64,000 bases of DNA from contig NZ_CP015579.1 of NCBI RefSeq assembly GCF_002163585.1, positions 4,241,001 to 4,305,000 of the forward strand, written 5' to 3'. The notes under the pieces are model-generated. The model had not been told where the DNA came from. It was given only the letters and a program-made list of their open reading frames with translations, and made no database searches. The first letter of the stretch is position 1; every line of letters starts with the position of its first letter. Position numbers and translations under genes: made by a program. Below are positions 17,591-27,013 of the stretch, piece after piece. This DNA is from Tatumella citrea. Lineage in GTDB: Bacteria > Pseudomonadota > Gammaproteobacteria > Enterobacterales > Enterobacteriaceae.

Positions 17591-18286
17591 ATGAATAAAA
17601 TATTGCTGGTTGATGACGATCGTGAACTGACTTCTTTACTGAAAGAATTACTGGAGATGGAAGGGTTTGAGATCGTTGTAGCAGATGACGGCGAACAGGC
17701 ACTCAGTTTACTGGACAGTTCAATTGATCTGCTGTTGTTGGATGTGATGATGCCAAAGAAAAACGGTATCGATACCCTGAAGGAATTACGCCAGCAACAC
17801 CAGACGCCTGTCATTATGCTGACCGCCCGCGGCAGCGAGTTAGACAGAGTCCTCGGGTTAGAGTTGGGTGCAGACGACTACCTGCCGAAACCTTTTAATG
17901 ATCGTGAACTGGTCGCCAGGATTCGCGCAATATTGCGTCGTTCAAACTGGAGTGAACAACAACATACTGATACCACCTCATCCTCATTGCAGGTCGATCA
18001 CCTGAAATTAAATCCGGGCCGCCAGGAAGCCAGCTTCGATAATGAAGTACTGGAGCTGACAGGTACCGAATTTACTTTGCTCTATTTATTAGCTCAGCAT
18101 CTGGGACAGGTAGTTTCCAGGGAGCATCTGAGCCAGGAAGTCCTTGGTAAACGCCTCACCCCGTTTGACCGGGCCATTGATATGCATATTTCAAACCTGC
18201 GCCGTAAACTTCCGGAACGCCGTGATGGTCATCCGTGGTTTAAGACTTTACGCGGCAGAGGCTACCTGATGGTTTCCGCTTCATGA
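17591..18286 (+). CDS. cpxR: Envelope-stress response regulator CpxR
   Basis: CpxR is an OmpR-type response regulator that switches on protein-folding and degradation factors during envelope stress. The ATG at 17591, preceded by GAGGAAA, yields 231 residues (E. coli 232). The receiver domain shows D8-D9-D10, the phosphoacceptor D51 in LLLLDVMMP and the late lysine in YLPKPF. The DNA-binding winged helix occupies about 135-228. It overlaps cpxA by the four bases ATGA. An upstream in-frame ATG at 17555 is not used by homologues. Confidence 0.96.
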   Translation: MNKILLVDDDRELTSLLKELLEMEGFEIVVADDGEQALSLLDSSIDLLLLDVMMPKKNGIDTLKELRQQHQTPVIMLTARGSELDRVLGLELGADDYLPKPFNDRELVARIRAILRRSNWSEQQHTDTTSSSLQVDHLKLNPGRQEASFDNEVLELTGTEFTLLYLLAQHLGQVVSREHLSQEVLGKRLTPFDRAIDMHISNLRRKLPERRDGHPWFKTLRGRGYLMVSAS

Positions 18287-19656
18287 TAAGCAGTTTAACC
18301 ACCCGTATCTTTGCTATTTTCTGGCTTACGCTGGCTTTAGTATTGATGCTGGTATTAATGGTACCGAAGCTTGATTCACGGCAAATGACGTCATTACTGG
18401 AAAGTGAACAACGCCAGGGAATAATGATTGAGCAGCACGTGGAAGCCGAGCTGGCCCAGGACCCGCCAAACGACCTTATGTGGTGGCGGCGGTTGTACCG
18501 GGCCATCGACAAATGGGCCCCGCCGGGACAGCATTTGCTGTTGGTCACCTCAGAAGGTCGGGTGATTGGCGCCCGCCATAATGAAATGCAGATTATCCGT
18601 AATTTTATCGGCCAGTCTGATAATTCCGATCATCCGCAGAAGAAAACTTATGGCCGTATAGAAATGATTGGCCCGTTTTCAGTTGCGGATGGGGAAGATA
18701 ACTACCAGCTTTATATGATTCGCCCTGCGACCAGTTCGCAGCTGGATTTCATTAATCTGTTATTTGACCGGCCACTGTTACTGCTGATTGTCACTATGCT
18801 GATCAGCTCACCTTTACTGTTATGGCTTGCATGGAGCCTGGCAAAACCAGCCCGTAAACTGAAACAAGCAGCTGATGAAGTCGCCAGTGGTAATTTACGA
18901 CAACATCCTGAACTTGAATCCGGCCCACAGGAGTTTCTGGCAGCTGGCGCAAGCTTCAATCAGATGGTGAGTGCACTGGAACGAATGATGACAGCACAGC
19001 AACGTCTGCTGTCGGATATCAGCCATGAACTGCGTACTCCATTGACACGCCTGCAACTGGCAACAGCCTTGCTGCGGCGTCGTGGTGGGGAGAGTAAAGA
19101 GCTGAGCAGAATTGAGACAGAAGCTCAGAGGCTGGACGGAATGATTAATGATCTACTGGTACTGTCCCGCACCCAGCACAATAACGCGCTGGTAAGTGAA
19201 GCGATGAAAGCCAACCATTTGTGGAATGGCGTTCTTGAGGATGCAAAATTTGAAGCTGAGCAGATGGGCAAAAAAATGGAAGTTCCCTATCCGCCAGGAC
19301 CGTGGCCATTATATGGTAACCCGCACGCCCTTGAGAGTGCGCTGGAAAACATTATCCGCAATGCTTTACGCTATTCTCATTCACATATCAGCGTCAGCTT
19401 CTCTGTTGACAGAGAAGGTATCACTATTCATGTCGATGATGATGGCCCGGGAGTCAGCCCGGAAGACAGGGAACAGATTTTCCGGCCATTTTATCGCACC
19501 GATGAAGCGCGTGATCGTGAGTCCGGCGGTACTGGTCTGGGTCTGGCAATTGTGGATACAGCACTGCAACAACACCACGGCTGGGTTAAAGCGGATGACA
19601 GTCCCCTGGGAGGATTACGTCTGACTATCTGGCTTCCGTTATACTCTGCACGTTAA
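18283..19656 (+). CDS. cpxA: Envelope-stress sensor histidine kinase CpxA
   Basis: CpxA senses envelope damage and phosphorylates or dephosphorylates CpxR. The 457 residues (same as E. coli) show membrane helices at about 8-28 and 163-185 around a periplasmic sensor. A HAMP region follows, then the H-box SDISHELRTPL with H248, and an ATPase domain with N-box NIIRNALRYS, G1 DDDGPGV and G2 GGTGLGLAI. Translation is coupled to cpxR. In E. coli the downstream neighbour differs; here trmL follows 39 bases later. Confidence 0.96.
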   Translation: MISSLTTRIFAIFWLTLALVLMLVLMVPKLDSRQMTSLLESEQRQGIMIEQHVEAELAQDPPNDLMWWRRLYRAIDKWAPPGQHLLLVTSEGRVIGARHNEMQIIRNFIGQSDNSDHPQKKTYGRIEMIGPFSVADGEDNYQLYMIRPATSSQLDFINLLFDRPLLLLIVTMLISSPLLLWLAWSLAKPARKLKQAADEVASGNLRQHPELESGPQEFLAAGASFNQMVSALERMMTAQQRLLSDISHELRTPLTRLQLATALLRRRGGESKELSRIETEAQRLDGMINDLLVLSRTQHNNALVSEAMKANHLWNGVLEDAKFEAEQMGKKMEVPYPPGPWPLYGNPHALESALENIIRNALRYSHSHISVSFSVDREGITIHVDDDGPGVSPEDREQIFRPFYRTDEARDRESGGTGLGLAIVDTALQQHHGWVKADDSPLGGLRLTIWLPLYSAR

Positions 19657-19695
19657 TAATTTGATATTCTGCGGCTCTCGTAAGCGGGAGCCAAT

Positions 19696-20166
19696 ATGAT
19701 CAATATCGTTTTATTTGAACCTGAAATTCCACCTAACACCGGCAATATCATCCGCCTGTGCGCTAATACCGGTTTTTCCTTACATATCATCGAACCCCTG
19801 GGATTTACCTGGGACGATAAGCGTTTGCGCCGTGCCGGGCTGGATTATCACGAATTTACTTCGGTACGCCGACATGCCAACTATCAGGCATTTATTGACA
19901 GTGAACAGCCCGAACGCTTATTTGCGCTTACCACTAAAGGTACTCCGGCGCACAGTGCCGTGGCCTGGCAGGCGGGCGATTATCTGATGTTTGGTCCGGA
20001 GAGCCGGGGCTTACCGGCAGATATCCTCAATAGCTTACCTGCCACCCGGAAAATACGCATTCCGATGGTGCCGGAAAGCCGGAGTATGAATCTGTCGAAC
20101 TCTGTTGCCGTAGTTATCTATGAAGCCTGGCGACAACTTGGCTATGAAGGGGCACTGGTCCGATAA
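19696..20166 (+). CDS. trmL: tRNA (cytidine/uridine-2'-O)-methyltransferase TrmL
   Basis: TrmL 2'-O-methylates the wobble nucleotide of the two tRNA-Leu isoacceptors using S-adenosylmethionine. The 156-residue protein is a minimal SPOUT (knotted) methyltransferase. Motifs [13 protein letters not shown] near the N-terminus, the [10 protein letters not shown] loop and [16 protein letters not shown] at the knot are all present. It closely follows cpxA on the same strand and is convergent with cysE. Confidence 0.95.
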   Translation: MINIVLFEPEIPPNTGNIIRLCANTGFSLHIIEPLGFTWDDKRLRRAGLDYHEFTSVRRHANYQAFIDSEQPERLFALTTKGTPAHSAVAWQAGDYLMFGPESRGLPADILNSLPATRKIRIPMVPESRSMNLSNSVAVVIYEAWRQLGYEGALVR

Positions 20167-20180
20167 CGCCATGAGACGGC

Positions 20181-20200
20181 CGGGGGACCGACTTCCCCCG
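20181..20200. terminator. Hairpin between convergent trmL and cysE
   Basis: CGGGGG and CCCCCG pair around an 8-base loop, nested within outer arms GAGACGG/CCGTCTC. No clean T-run follows on either strand, so termination here is likely weak or Rho-assisted. Confidence 0.35.
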
Positions 20201-20208
20201 AAGCGGGT

Positions 20209-21030
20209 TTAAATCCCGTCTCCAAATTCAAATCCGGCAATCACACCATTGAAATGCTGATCCATATCCATTGAAGGCTTTTCACTGGTCGGACGGCCAA
20301 CGATGCGCGCCGGGATACCCGCCACAGTGGTATGTGGTGGAACGGGTTGCAGAACGACAGAGCCGGCACCAATTTTTGCACCACGGCCGACCTCAATATT
20401 GCCTAATACCTTAGCGCCGGCACCAATCATGACGCCTTCCCGTATTTTAGGATGACGATCGCCGCAGGTTTTACCTGTCCCGCCCAGTGTGACGGACTGC
20501 AGGATCGAGACATCATTCTCGATAACTGCTGTCTCTCCCACCACAATCCCTGTGGCATGGTCCAGCATAATGCCGCAGCCAATGGTTGCGGCCGGATGAA
20601 TATCAACGCCAAAAGAGACCGAGATTTCATTTTGCAGATAGACAGCCAGAGACCGACGCCCCTCTTTCCATAGCCAGTTGCCAATACGGTAAGCCTGCAA
20701 CGCATGAAAACCTTTCAGATAGAGTAACGGTGTTGAATATTTATCTACCGCAGGATCTCGCTGACTTACCGCAGTAATATCTCTGGCGGCAAAACGAATC
20801 ATCGCCGGATCTTTACGATAAGCTTCTTCAACAATTTCGCGAATAGCAATGGCAGGCATAATCGGATTTGCCAGCTTATTGGCCAGCATATAACTCAGAG
20901 CACTACCGAGATCTTCATGTTTAAGGAGTGTCGCATGAAAAAAACTGGCCAGCATTGGCTCACCTTCGGCCAGGCTTCTGGCTTCAGCAATAATACTTTC
21001 CCAGATTTGTGCTAATTCTTCAGACGACAT
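20209..21030 (-). CDS. cysE: Serine acetyltransferase
   Basis: CysE makes O-acetylserine from serine and acetyl-CoA, the carbon precursor of cysteine. The 273 residues equal E. coli CysE. An alpha-helical N-terminal domain is followed by left-handed beta-helix hexapeptide repeats (about 140-245, for example IHPAATIGCGIMLDHATGI, GAGAKVLGNIEVG). The catalytic DHATG and HPKIREGV regions are intact. It is the last gene of a secB-gpsA-cysE run, with a possible terminator between gpsA and cysE. Confidence 0.96.
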   Translation of the reverse strand: MSSEELAQIWESIIAEARSLAEGEPMLASFFHATLLKHEDLGSALSYMLANKLANPIMPAIAIREIVEEAYRKDPAMIRFAARDITAVSQRDPAVDKYSTPLLYLKGFHALQAYRIGNWLWKEGRRSLAVYLQNEISVSFGVDIHPAATIGCGIMLDHATGIVVGETAVIENDVSILQSVTLGGTGKTCGDRHPKIREGVMIGAGAKVLGNIEVGRGAKIGAGSVVLQPVPPHTTVAGIPARIVGRPTSEKPSMDMDQHFNGVIAGFEFGDGI

Positions 21031-21045
21031 GACTACACTCCCGAT

Positions 21046-21067
21046 AAAAAAGCGCCCTGTCAGGCGC
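21046..21067 (-). terminator. Small terminator-like hairpin after gpsA
   Basis: On the minus strand GCGCC-TGACAG-GGCGC is followed by six T's, in the gap between gpsA and cysE. With a 5-bp stem it probably attenuates rather than ends transcription into cysE. Confidence 0.5.
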
Positions 21068-21104
21068 CTGCATAAGTTTCATGGCTGTTAAAACAAAGAT
21101 AAAT

Positions 21105-22124
21105 TCAGAGAGTCTCTTTTTCATCTTTTCTTTCACGTCCCAGCAGTGAAAGTGCGGCCTCTCTGGCCGGTTTTCCGCAGTAGAGTACCTGAAAAATCTG
21201 TTCAGTAATTGGCATTTCGACACCCGCTCTGGCGGCTAATGCTTTTACTTCTTTGGTATTACGGTAACCCTCTACCACCTGGCCGATGCTTTTTTCAGCA
21301 TCCGTCACACTGTTACCCTGGCCCAGCAGCATGCCGAAACGACGATTGCGTGACTGATTATCAGTACATGTCAGAACTAAATCACCCAACCCTGCCATTC
21401 CCATAAAAGTCGCAGGATCTGCGCCTAATGCAGCCCCCAGTCGGCTCATCTCAGCCAGTCCCCGGGTGATCAATGCCGTTCTGGCATTCGCACCAAAGCC
21501 AATACCATCCGAGAGACCGGCACCAATCGCAATCACATTTTTGACCGCACCGCCCAACTGGACGCCGATCAGATCATGATTGCTGTAGACACGGAAACTC
21601 TTACCACAATGCAGCTTGTGCTGCAGCGCCTCGGCAAAAACCGGCTCGGTGGACGCGAGAGCAATGGCTGTTGGCATACCTGCAGCCAGTTCTTTGGCAA
21701 ATGTCGGCCCTGAAATCACCGCCAGAGGAATAGTCTCGCCAAGAATTTCTCTGGCAACAACCTGCAGCAATCTTCCGGTTTCTCGTTCCAGCCCTTTGGT
21801 TGCCCATACCAGCCGGGAATCAGCTTCCAGGCAAGGCTTAATCTGACTGAGCACCTCACCAAACACATGGCTTGGAACCACCACCAGAATATCCTGGCTG
21901 GCGGCAATAGCGGAGGTCAGAGAGGGTTCAATCACCAGATTATCGGGGAAAGGCACGTCCGGCAGGAATTCCGTATTACAACGGTCGGCCTGCAATCGCT
22001 GGAGATGTTGTAGGTTATGTCCCCACAAAACGACCGGATGACCATTACGAGCCAGCGTAATGGCCAAAGCAGTGCCGTAAGAACCGGCACCGATCACACT
22101 GACAGAATGACTACGGCTATTCAT
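21105..22124 (-). CDS. gpsA: Glycerol-3-phosphate dehydrogenase [NAD(P)+]
   Basis: GpsA reduces dihydroxyacetone phosphate to sn-glycerol-3-phosphate for phospholipid synthesis. The 339-residue length equals E. coli GpsA. The nucleotide-binding [11 protein letters not shown] (11-21), the catalytic-lysine region [14 protein letters not shown] and the C-terminal [18 protein letters not shown] block are present. Its start overlaps the secB stop by one base, so the two are translationally coupled. Confidence 0.96.
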   Translation of the reverse strand: MNSRSHSVSVIGAGSYGTALAITLARNGHPVVLWGHNLQHLQRLQADRCNTEFLPDVPFPDNLVIEPSLTSAIAASQDILVVVPSHVFGEVLSQIKPCLEADSRLVWATKGLERETGRLLQVVAREILGETIPLAVISGPTFAKELAAGMPTAIALASTEPVFAEALQHKLHCGKSFRVYSNHDLIGVQLGGAVKNVIAIGAGLSDGIGFGANARTALITRGLAEMSRLGAALGADPATFMGMAGLGDLVLTCTDNQSRNRRFGMLLGQGNSVTDAEKSIGQVVEGYRNTKEVKALAARAGVEMPITEQIFQVLYCGKPAREAALSLLGRERKDEKETL

Positions 22125-22582
22125 CAGGCTTCCTGTGAAGCACTACCTTCTTGTTCCTGCAGGTAGTTCATGAATAATGCATCAAAATTGACCGGAGCCA
22201 GGTTCAGTTGCGGGAATGTGCCACGGGAAACCAGACCAGAAATACATTCACGTGCATAAGGGAACAGGATGTTCGGGCAGTATGCACCCAGGCAATGCGC
22301 CAGCTGAGTCCCTTCAATACCAGCAATAGTAAAGATACCAGCCTGCTGAACTTCACACAGGAAAGCTGTATCTTCACCTACAGTCGCGGTGACGGTAACG
22401 CGCAGCACGACTTCAAAAATACCGTCTGCCAGTTGTGAGGATGCAGTATCCAGGTCCAGCTTAACTTCAGGTTCCCACTCTTTCTGGAAAACCTGAGGTG
22501 CATTTGGCGCTTCAAAAGAGATATCTTTTGTGTAAACACGTTGGATCTGGAAAGTCATTTCACTGTTATTTTGTTCTGACAT
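22124..22582 (-). CDS. secB: Protein-export chaperone SecB
   Basis: SecB is the cytosolic tetrameric chaperone that keeps preproteins unfolded for SecA. The 152-residue protein matches E. coli SecB (155), including [19 protein letters not shown] and the [14 protein letters not shown] core. It lies between grxC and gpsA in the conserved grxC-secB-gpsA order. Confidence 0.96.
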   Translation of the reverse strand: MSEQNNSEMTFQIQRVYTKDISFEAPNAPQVFQKEWEPEVKLDLDTASSQLADGIFEVVLRVTVTATVGEDTAFLCEVQQAGIFTIAGIEGTQLAHCLGAYCPNILFPYARECISGLVSRGTFPQLNLAPVNFDALFMNYLQEQEGSASQEA

Positions 22583-22624
22583 GGTACTTGGTCCTGTTAA
22601 GTTGAAATTTGTTTCACCTGAGCA

Positions 22625-22879
22625 TCAGGCTTGCAATAAAGGGTCCAGACCGTGTTGTGCCTCAAGGGCATACAGGTCATCGCAACCACCAATATGTTTT
22701 CCGTCAATGAAGATCTGAGGTACCGTACTGCGACCACTGCGTTCGATCATACCCGCACGTTTCTCCGCGTCACCATCAATAGCAATCTCATTAAACGCTG
22801 CACCTTTTTGTTGTAACAGTGCTTTAGCACGATGACAAAAAGGACAGGTCTGCTTAGTGTAAATATCGATTGTTGCCAT
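22625..22879 (-). CDS. grxC: Glutaredoxin 3
   Basis: Grx3 reduces disulfides and glutathione mixed disulfides in the cytoplasm. Taking the ATG at 22879 gives 84 residues (E. coli 83). The active site is C12-P-F-C15, with phenylalanine in place of the usual tyrosine. The TVPQIFIDGKHIGGCDDL region supplies the cis-proline and glutathione-binding segment. An in-frame extension to 22942 reaches into yibN and is not supported by homologues. Confidence 0.95.
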   Translation of the reverse strand: MATIDIYTKQTCPFCHRAKALLQQKGAAFNEIAIDGDAEKRAGMIERSGRSTVPQIFIDGKHIGGCDDLYALEAQHGLDPLLQA

Positions 22880-22898
22880 TGTCAGCACCTCTGATGAA

Positions 22899-23330
22899 TT
22901 ATTTACCACGAACCAGCGGCAGGTTTTCACCGCTCCAGCCACTGATACCGTCTTTTAATACTGAAACATTAACAAATCCTGCGGCAGACAGCTGGCTGGC
23001 GGCTTCACCGGCAGACTGTCCGGTCGCACAGACCACAATAACCGGCTGGGTTTTAAATTTTTCAATCTCAGCCAGATTGCCTTTTTTGATATCTGCTGCA
23101 GCCAGATTTACAGCACCTGAAATATGACCTTTGCGATAATCATCGCGGGAGCGTACATCAACAACCACTGCATCCTGTTTGTTAATCAGGTGAGTCGCTT
23201 CACCACGACTGACAGTTTTAACTTTAGAAAACAGCCCCTTAAAAGTAGTAACAATCACCAGTACTAATAAAACTACCCAGGCCAGACACAGGACCAGGTG
23301 ATTGTGTGCAAATTCCATATAATCTTGCAT
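22899..23330 (-). CDS. yibN: Membrane-anchored rhodanese-domain protein YibN
   Basis: A 143-residue protein (same length as E. coli YibN, start at 23330) with one N-terminal membrane helix (about 10-29) and a cytoplasmic rhodanese domain (about 40-138: RGEATHLINKQDAVVVDVRS, GHISGAVNL). The loop VVCATGQSAG has a cysteine in the position expected for an active rhodanese. The E. coli protein is an inner-membrane insertase-associated factor of uncertain catalytic activity. In E. coli gpmM lies between yibN and envC; here it is missing. Confidence 0.9.
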   Translation of the reverse strand: MQDYMEFAHNHLVLCLAWVVLLVLVIVTTFKGLFSKVKTVSRGEATHLINKQDAVVVDVRSRDDYRKGHISGAVNLAAADIKKGNLAEIEKFKTQPVIVVCATGQSAGEAASQLSAAGFVNVSVLKDGISGWSGENLPLVRGK

Positions 23331-23581
23331 GAGGGGTAACAACTCCAGACCGGACAAAAATAAGATAATATAAGGGTTCTGAGTATACCTGCGCAGCCTG
23401 GCATGTACAGACACTAAACACCTGAAGGCGTGATTTATCCGTCATTTTACCAGGCAAATGCCGGAATTCGACACTCTTCCCTTACCTGTTGTCTGATTAT
23501 GCCATTAATGCCTGATACAAACTATAAATCCCTGCGGCGAGGCTGGAAAGCAACTATGCATCGTGAAATAATCAGCGCCCT

Positions 23582-24883
23582 ATGACGAAAAAAAAGCCTG
23601 TTACCTGCATTTCGCCAGACATTGCAACTCTGCACCGCCACCGGGGCCGGGAATTGCCAAAACTGGCCTCCGGTCTGCTGTATGCGGGCATTTTGTGTTT
23701 GCCTTTTGCCCTACATGCCGCTGACGATAACAAAGCACAACTTAAATCAATACAGCAGGATATTGCTAATAAAGAGCAAAGCGTCCGTGTGCAGAAAATT
23801 CAGCGCAGTAATTTGCTGGACCAACTGCAAAGCCAGGAAAAAGCCATCGCTCAGGCCAGCAGACAATTACGGCAAACCCAAACTATCCTGAATGGTATAA
23901 ACCGCGACATCACGGCTCTGACCCGTTCAATTAGTGCACTGGAGAAACGCCAGACCCGGGAAGAGGATTTACTGGCACAACAACTGGATGCTGCATTTCG
24001 CCAGGGCCAGCACAGCGGAATTGAACTGCTTCTGAGTGGTGCCGCAGGTCAGAGAAACGATCGGATACTTACCTACTTCACTTATCTGAACCAGGCTCGC
24101 CAACAGAACATAGAATCTCTGAAACAGACCCGTGCAGAACTGGCAGAGAAAAAAGGGGTCCTGGTACAGAAACAACAGCAACAACAAGGTTTGCTCACTC
24201 AGCAACAGGCTCAGCAGGCCAAATTACAGCAGGCTAAAGCGGCCCGGCAAAAAACCCTCAGTATCCTCGAGTCATCTCTGGAAAAAGATCAGGCGGATTT
24301 AGTTGAAATGCGCCAGAACGAAAGCCGGTTGCAGGCGAAAATTGCCCGCGCAGAGCAGGCTGCTAAAGCACGGGCAGAACAGGAAGCCCGCGAAGCAGAA
24401 CAGGTCAGGCAGCGTCAGGCACAAGCTCAGGCCAAAGGTTCTACCTACCGGCCGACCGAAGGTGAGCAGGAACTGATAGCCAGAACCGGGGGGCTGGGAA
24501 GGCCGGCAGGCCAGTACCCATGGCCGGTAAAAGGCAAACTGTTACACAGGTTTGGTGAAACACTGCAAGGTGAACTACGCTGGAAAGGATTAGTGATCGG
24601 CGCCCCGGAAGGTACTGAAGTCAGAGCTATCGCCGACGGACGTGTTCTGATGGCAGACTGGTTGCAGGGTTACGGGCTGGTCATCGTCATTGAGCACGGG
24701 AAAGGGGATATGACCCTGTATGGTTATAACCAGAGTGCCCTCGTCAATGTCGGAGCTCAGGTCAGAGCCGGGCAACCAATTGCACTGGTCGGGACCAGTG
24801 GCGGAAGAGGCGTTCCATCGTTGTATTTTGAAATTCGCCGCCAGGGTCAGGCCGTCAACCCCATCAGCTGGTTAGGAAGATAA
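23582..24883 (+). CDS. envC: Murein hydrolase activator EnvC
   Basis: EnvC works with FtsEX at the septum to activate the amidases AmiA and AmiB for daughter-cell separation. The 433-residue protein has an export signal (cleavage after LHA at about 46) and a long Gln/Lys/Glu-rich coiled coil (about 50-290). The C-terminal LytM/M23 domain (about 325-433: GLVIGAPEGTEVRAIADGRV, GLVIVIEHGKG, GRGVPSLYFEIRRQG) is degenerate in its zinc ligands, as expected for a non-catalytic activator. yibQ follows after one base. Confidence 0.94.
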   Translation: MTKKKPVTCISPDIATLHRHRGRELPKLASGLLYAGILCLPFALHAADDNKAQLKSIQQDIANKEQSVRVQKIQRSNLLDQLQSQEKAIAQASRQLRQTQTILNGINRDITALTRSISALEKRQTREEDLLAQQLDAAFRQGQHSGIELLLSGAAGQRNDRILTYFTYLNQARQQNIESLKQTRAELAEKKGVLVQKQQQQQGLLTQQQAQQAKLQQAKAARQKTLSILESSLEKDQADLVEMRQNESRLQAKIARAEQAAKARAEQEAREAEQVRQRQAQAQAKGSTYRPTEGEQELIARTGGLGRPAGQYPWPVKGKLLHRFGETLQGELRWKGLVIGAPEGTEVRAIADGRVLMADWLQGYGLVIVIEHGKGDMTLYGYNQSALVNVGAQVRAGQPIALVGTSGGRGVPSLYFEIRRQGQAVNPISWLGR

Positions 24884-24884
24884 T

Positions 24885-25799
24885 GTGTTATATCGTTTAA
24901 AGATTGCCACTGTTATCAGTACATTACTTGTCTGTCAGGCGGCATCGGCCGGTAAGCTGGCTATCGTCATCGATGATTTTGGCTACCGGCCAAAAGAAGA
25001 AAATCAGGTATTACAGATGCCTGCCGCCATCTCAGTTGCGGTATTGCCTGATGCGACTCATGCCCATGAAATGGCCGTTAAAGCACATCAGACAGGCCAC
25101 GAAGTGCTGATTCATCTGCCAATGGCTCCTCTCAGCAAGCAACCGCTGGAAAAGAACACCCTGACTCCGGACATGAGCAGCGCAGAAATCGCCAGAATTA
25201 TTCAGCTAGCGGCAAACCATGTCCCTTACGCAGTTGGCCTGAATAATCATATGGGCAGCAAGATGACCTCCAGTTTGCCTGGCATGATTAAAGTGATGCA
25301 GGTGCTAAGCCACTATAATTATTATTTCCTGGACAGTATGACCATTGGCAACAGCCAGTCAGTAAAAGCTGCTCAGGGAACCGGGGTTAAAGTATTAAAA
25401 AGAAAAGTTTTTCTTGACGACACGCAGAATGAAGCTGATATCCGTCAGCAGTTTCTTCGCGCCGTCAAACTGGCCGAACGTGATGGTTCAGCGATAGCCA
25501 TAGGCCATCCTCATCCGACGACAGTCAGAGTGCTGCAACAGATGCTGGCACACCTGCCTGCTGATATCACACTGGTTCGCCCAAGCCAGTTACTGAATGA
25601 GAGTGTTCATTCATCGGATACACAACCAGTTAAGACACCATCATCTCCGGTGAAAAAACCGTTGAGCGGATCAGCCCTGGCTGCACAATGCCATACTCAG
25701 TCACCACCGAAACCACTGGTACCGGCAAAAGGCATTGAAATTATTTATAACACCATCAAAAACAGTCAGTTTATCAAGGATTTAAAAGCCATCTTTTAA
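24885..25799 (+). CDS. yibQ: Divergent polysaccharide deacetylase family protein YibQ
   Basis: A 304-residue exported protein (signal cleavage near ASA, 22) of the divergent polysaccharide deacetylase family (DUF610). Blocks KLAIVIDDFGY, EVLIHLPMAP, GLNNHMGS and IAIGHPHPTT are those of E. coli YibQ. The start codon is GTG at 24885, because the ATG overlapping the envC stop runs into a stop at once. AGGAAGA provides the ribosome binding site. A Ser/Pro/Lys-rich tail replaces the domain end. Function is unproven; cotranscription with envC suggests a cell-wall role. Confidence 0.9.
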   Translation: MLYRLKIATVISTLLVCQAASAGKLAIVIDDFGYRPKEENQVLQMPAAISVAVLPDATHAHEMAVKAHQTGHEVLIHLPMAPLSKQPLEKNTLTPDMSSAEIARIIQLAANHVPYAVGLNNHMGSKMTSSLPGMIKVMQVLSHYNYYFLDSMTIGNSQSVKAAQGTGVKVLKRKVFLDDTQNEADIRQQFLRAVKLAERDGSAIAIGHPHPTTVRVLQQMLAHLPADITLVRPSQLLNESVHSSDTQPVKTPSSPVKKPLSGSALAAQCHTQSPPKPLVPAKGIEIIYNTIKNSQFIKDLKAIF

Positions 25800-25807
25800 A
25801 CCTTGCG

Positions 25808-25835
25808 GCCATCTTTTTCGTCAGGAAAAGATGGC
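25808..25835 (+). terminator. Hairpin after yibQ
   Basis: GCCATCTTTT and AAAAGATGGC are perfect 10-bp complements with an 8-base loop, ten bases after the yibQ stop. No T-tract follows, but the U-rich ascending arm and position suggest a weak terminator of the envC-yibQ operon. Confidence 0.4.
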
Positions 25836-26066
25836 GCTCCATACAACAACAATCAGATATACCCGTCTCACTTTTCCCTCCAGCCTCTGACCTGCGTGTA
25901 CTTTTCAGGTAAACCTTTCATCATCATAGTGAAAAAATGTGTAGCAGATCGACTGAAGCAAGGTTTCAGCGAGAACATACCCTGCCTTTACGGTGTCTGA
26001 AATGGTATGATCGCCCGATATAAACGTGGCATTCCATACTTCACGTATTCACTTAAAGGTACGCTT

Positions 26067-26999
26067 ATGATTATCGTTACTGGTGGCGCCGGCATGATCG
26101 GCAGCAATATTGTAAAAGCACTCAATGATCGCGGACATAGTGACATTCTGGTCGTAGATAACCTGAAAGATGGTACTAAATTTGCCAATCTTGCTGACCT
26201 GAATATCAGTGATTACATGGATAAAGAAGAGTTTCTTGTCAGCGTACTGGCAGGTGATGATTTCGGCCCTGTTGAAGCGGTCTTCCATGAAGGTGCCTGC
26301 TCGTCCACCACTGAGTGGGACGGTAAGTATATGATGGATAACAATTACCAGTATTCAAAGGAGTTGCTGCACTTCTGCCTGGACCGCCAGATTCCGTTCC
26401 TGTACGCCTCTTCTGCTGCAACTTACGGTGGCCGGAATGATAACTTTATCGAAGAGCGCCAGTACGAAGCACCTCTTAATGTCTACGGCTACTCAAAAAT
26501 GCTGTTCGATCAATATGTTCGCAGCATCCTGCCTGAAGCCGAATCCCCGGTTTGCGGTTTCCGTTATTTTAACGTGTACGGCCCGCGGGAAGGCCATAAA
26601 GGTAGCATGGCCAGCGTTGCCTTCCATCTGAACACGCAAATCACTAACGGTGAAAACCCGAAACTGTTTGCCGGCAGTGAAAACTTCCAGCGGGATTTCA
26701 TCTCAGTACAGGACGTTGCCGCGGTTAACTTGTGGTGCTGGGAAAACAACGTTTCCGGCATCTATAACTGTGGTACCGGCCGGGCTGAATCTTTCCAGGC
26801 TGTTGCGGATGCTGTTCTGGCCTGGCACGGTAAAGGCGAGGTGGAATACATTCCGTTCCCTGAAAAACTGAAAGGTCGCTATCAGGCTTATACTCAGGCC
26901 GACCTTAGTAACCTGCGTGCTGCCGGTTACGATAAGCCGTTTAAAACGGTAGCAGAAGGCGTGACCGAATATATGGCGTGGCTGAACAACAAAGCATAA
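26067..26999 (+). CDS. hldD: ADP-L-glycero-D-manno-heptose-6-epimerase
   Basis: HldD inverts C6 of ADP-heptose, the last step in making the inner-core heptose donor. From the ATG at 26067 it has 310 residues, exactly E. coli HldD. It is an extended [12 protein letters not shown] at 6-14, catalytic Y140 and K144 in VYGYSK, and S116 in ASSAATYG. It opens the core operon hldD-waaF-waaC. A TCTGAAA...CCCGATAT pair upstream (about 25996-26020) vaguely resembles a heat-shock promoter, as E. coli hldD has, but the spacing is short. tdh and kbl, upstream neighbours in E. coli, are absent. Confidence 0.96.
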   Translation: MIIVTGGAGMIGSNIVKALNDRGHSDILVVDNLKDGTKFANLADLNISDYMDKEEFLVSVLAGDDFGPVEAVFHEGACSSTTEWDGKYMMDNNYQYSKELLHFCLDRQIPFLYASSAATYGGRNDNFIEERQYEAPLNVYGYSKMLFDQYVRSILPEAESPVCGFRYFNVYGPREGHKGSMASVAFHLNTQITNGENPKLFAGSENFQRDFISVQDVAAVNLWCWENNVSGIYNCGTGRAESFQAVADAVLAWHGKGEVEYIPFPEKLKGRYQAYTQADLSNLRAAGYDKPFKTVAEGVTEYMAWLNNKA

Positions 27000-27013
27000 G
27001 AGACTTTCCGGCG

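Noticed and set aside
25996..26020. Heat-shock promoter of hldD
   Set aside because: The -35-like and -10-like elements are imperfect and their spacing is shorter than the sigma-32 consensus; mentioned only as a possibility.
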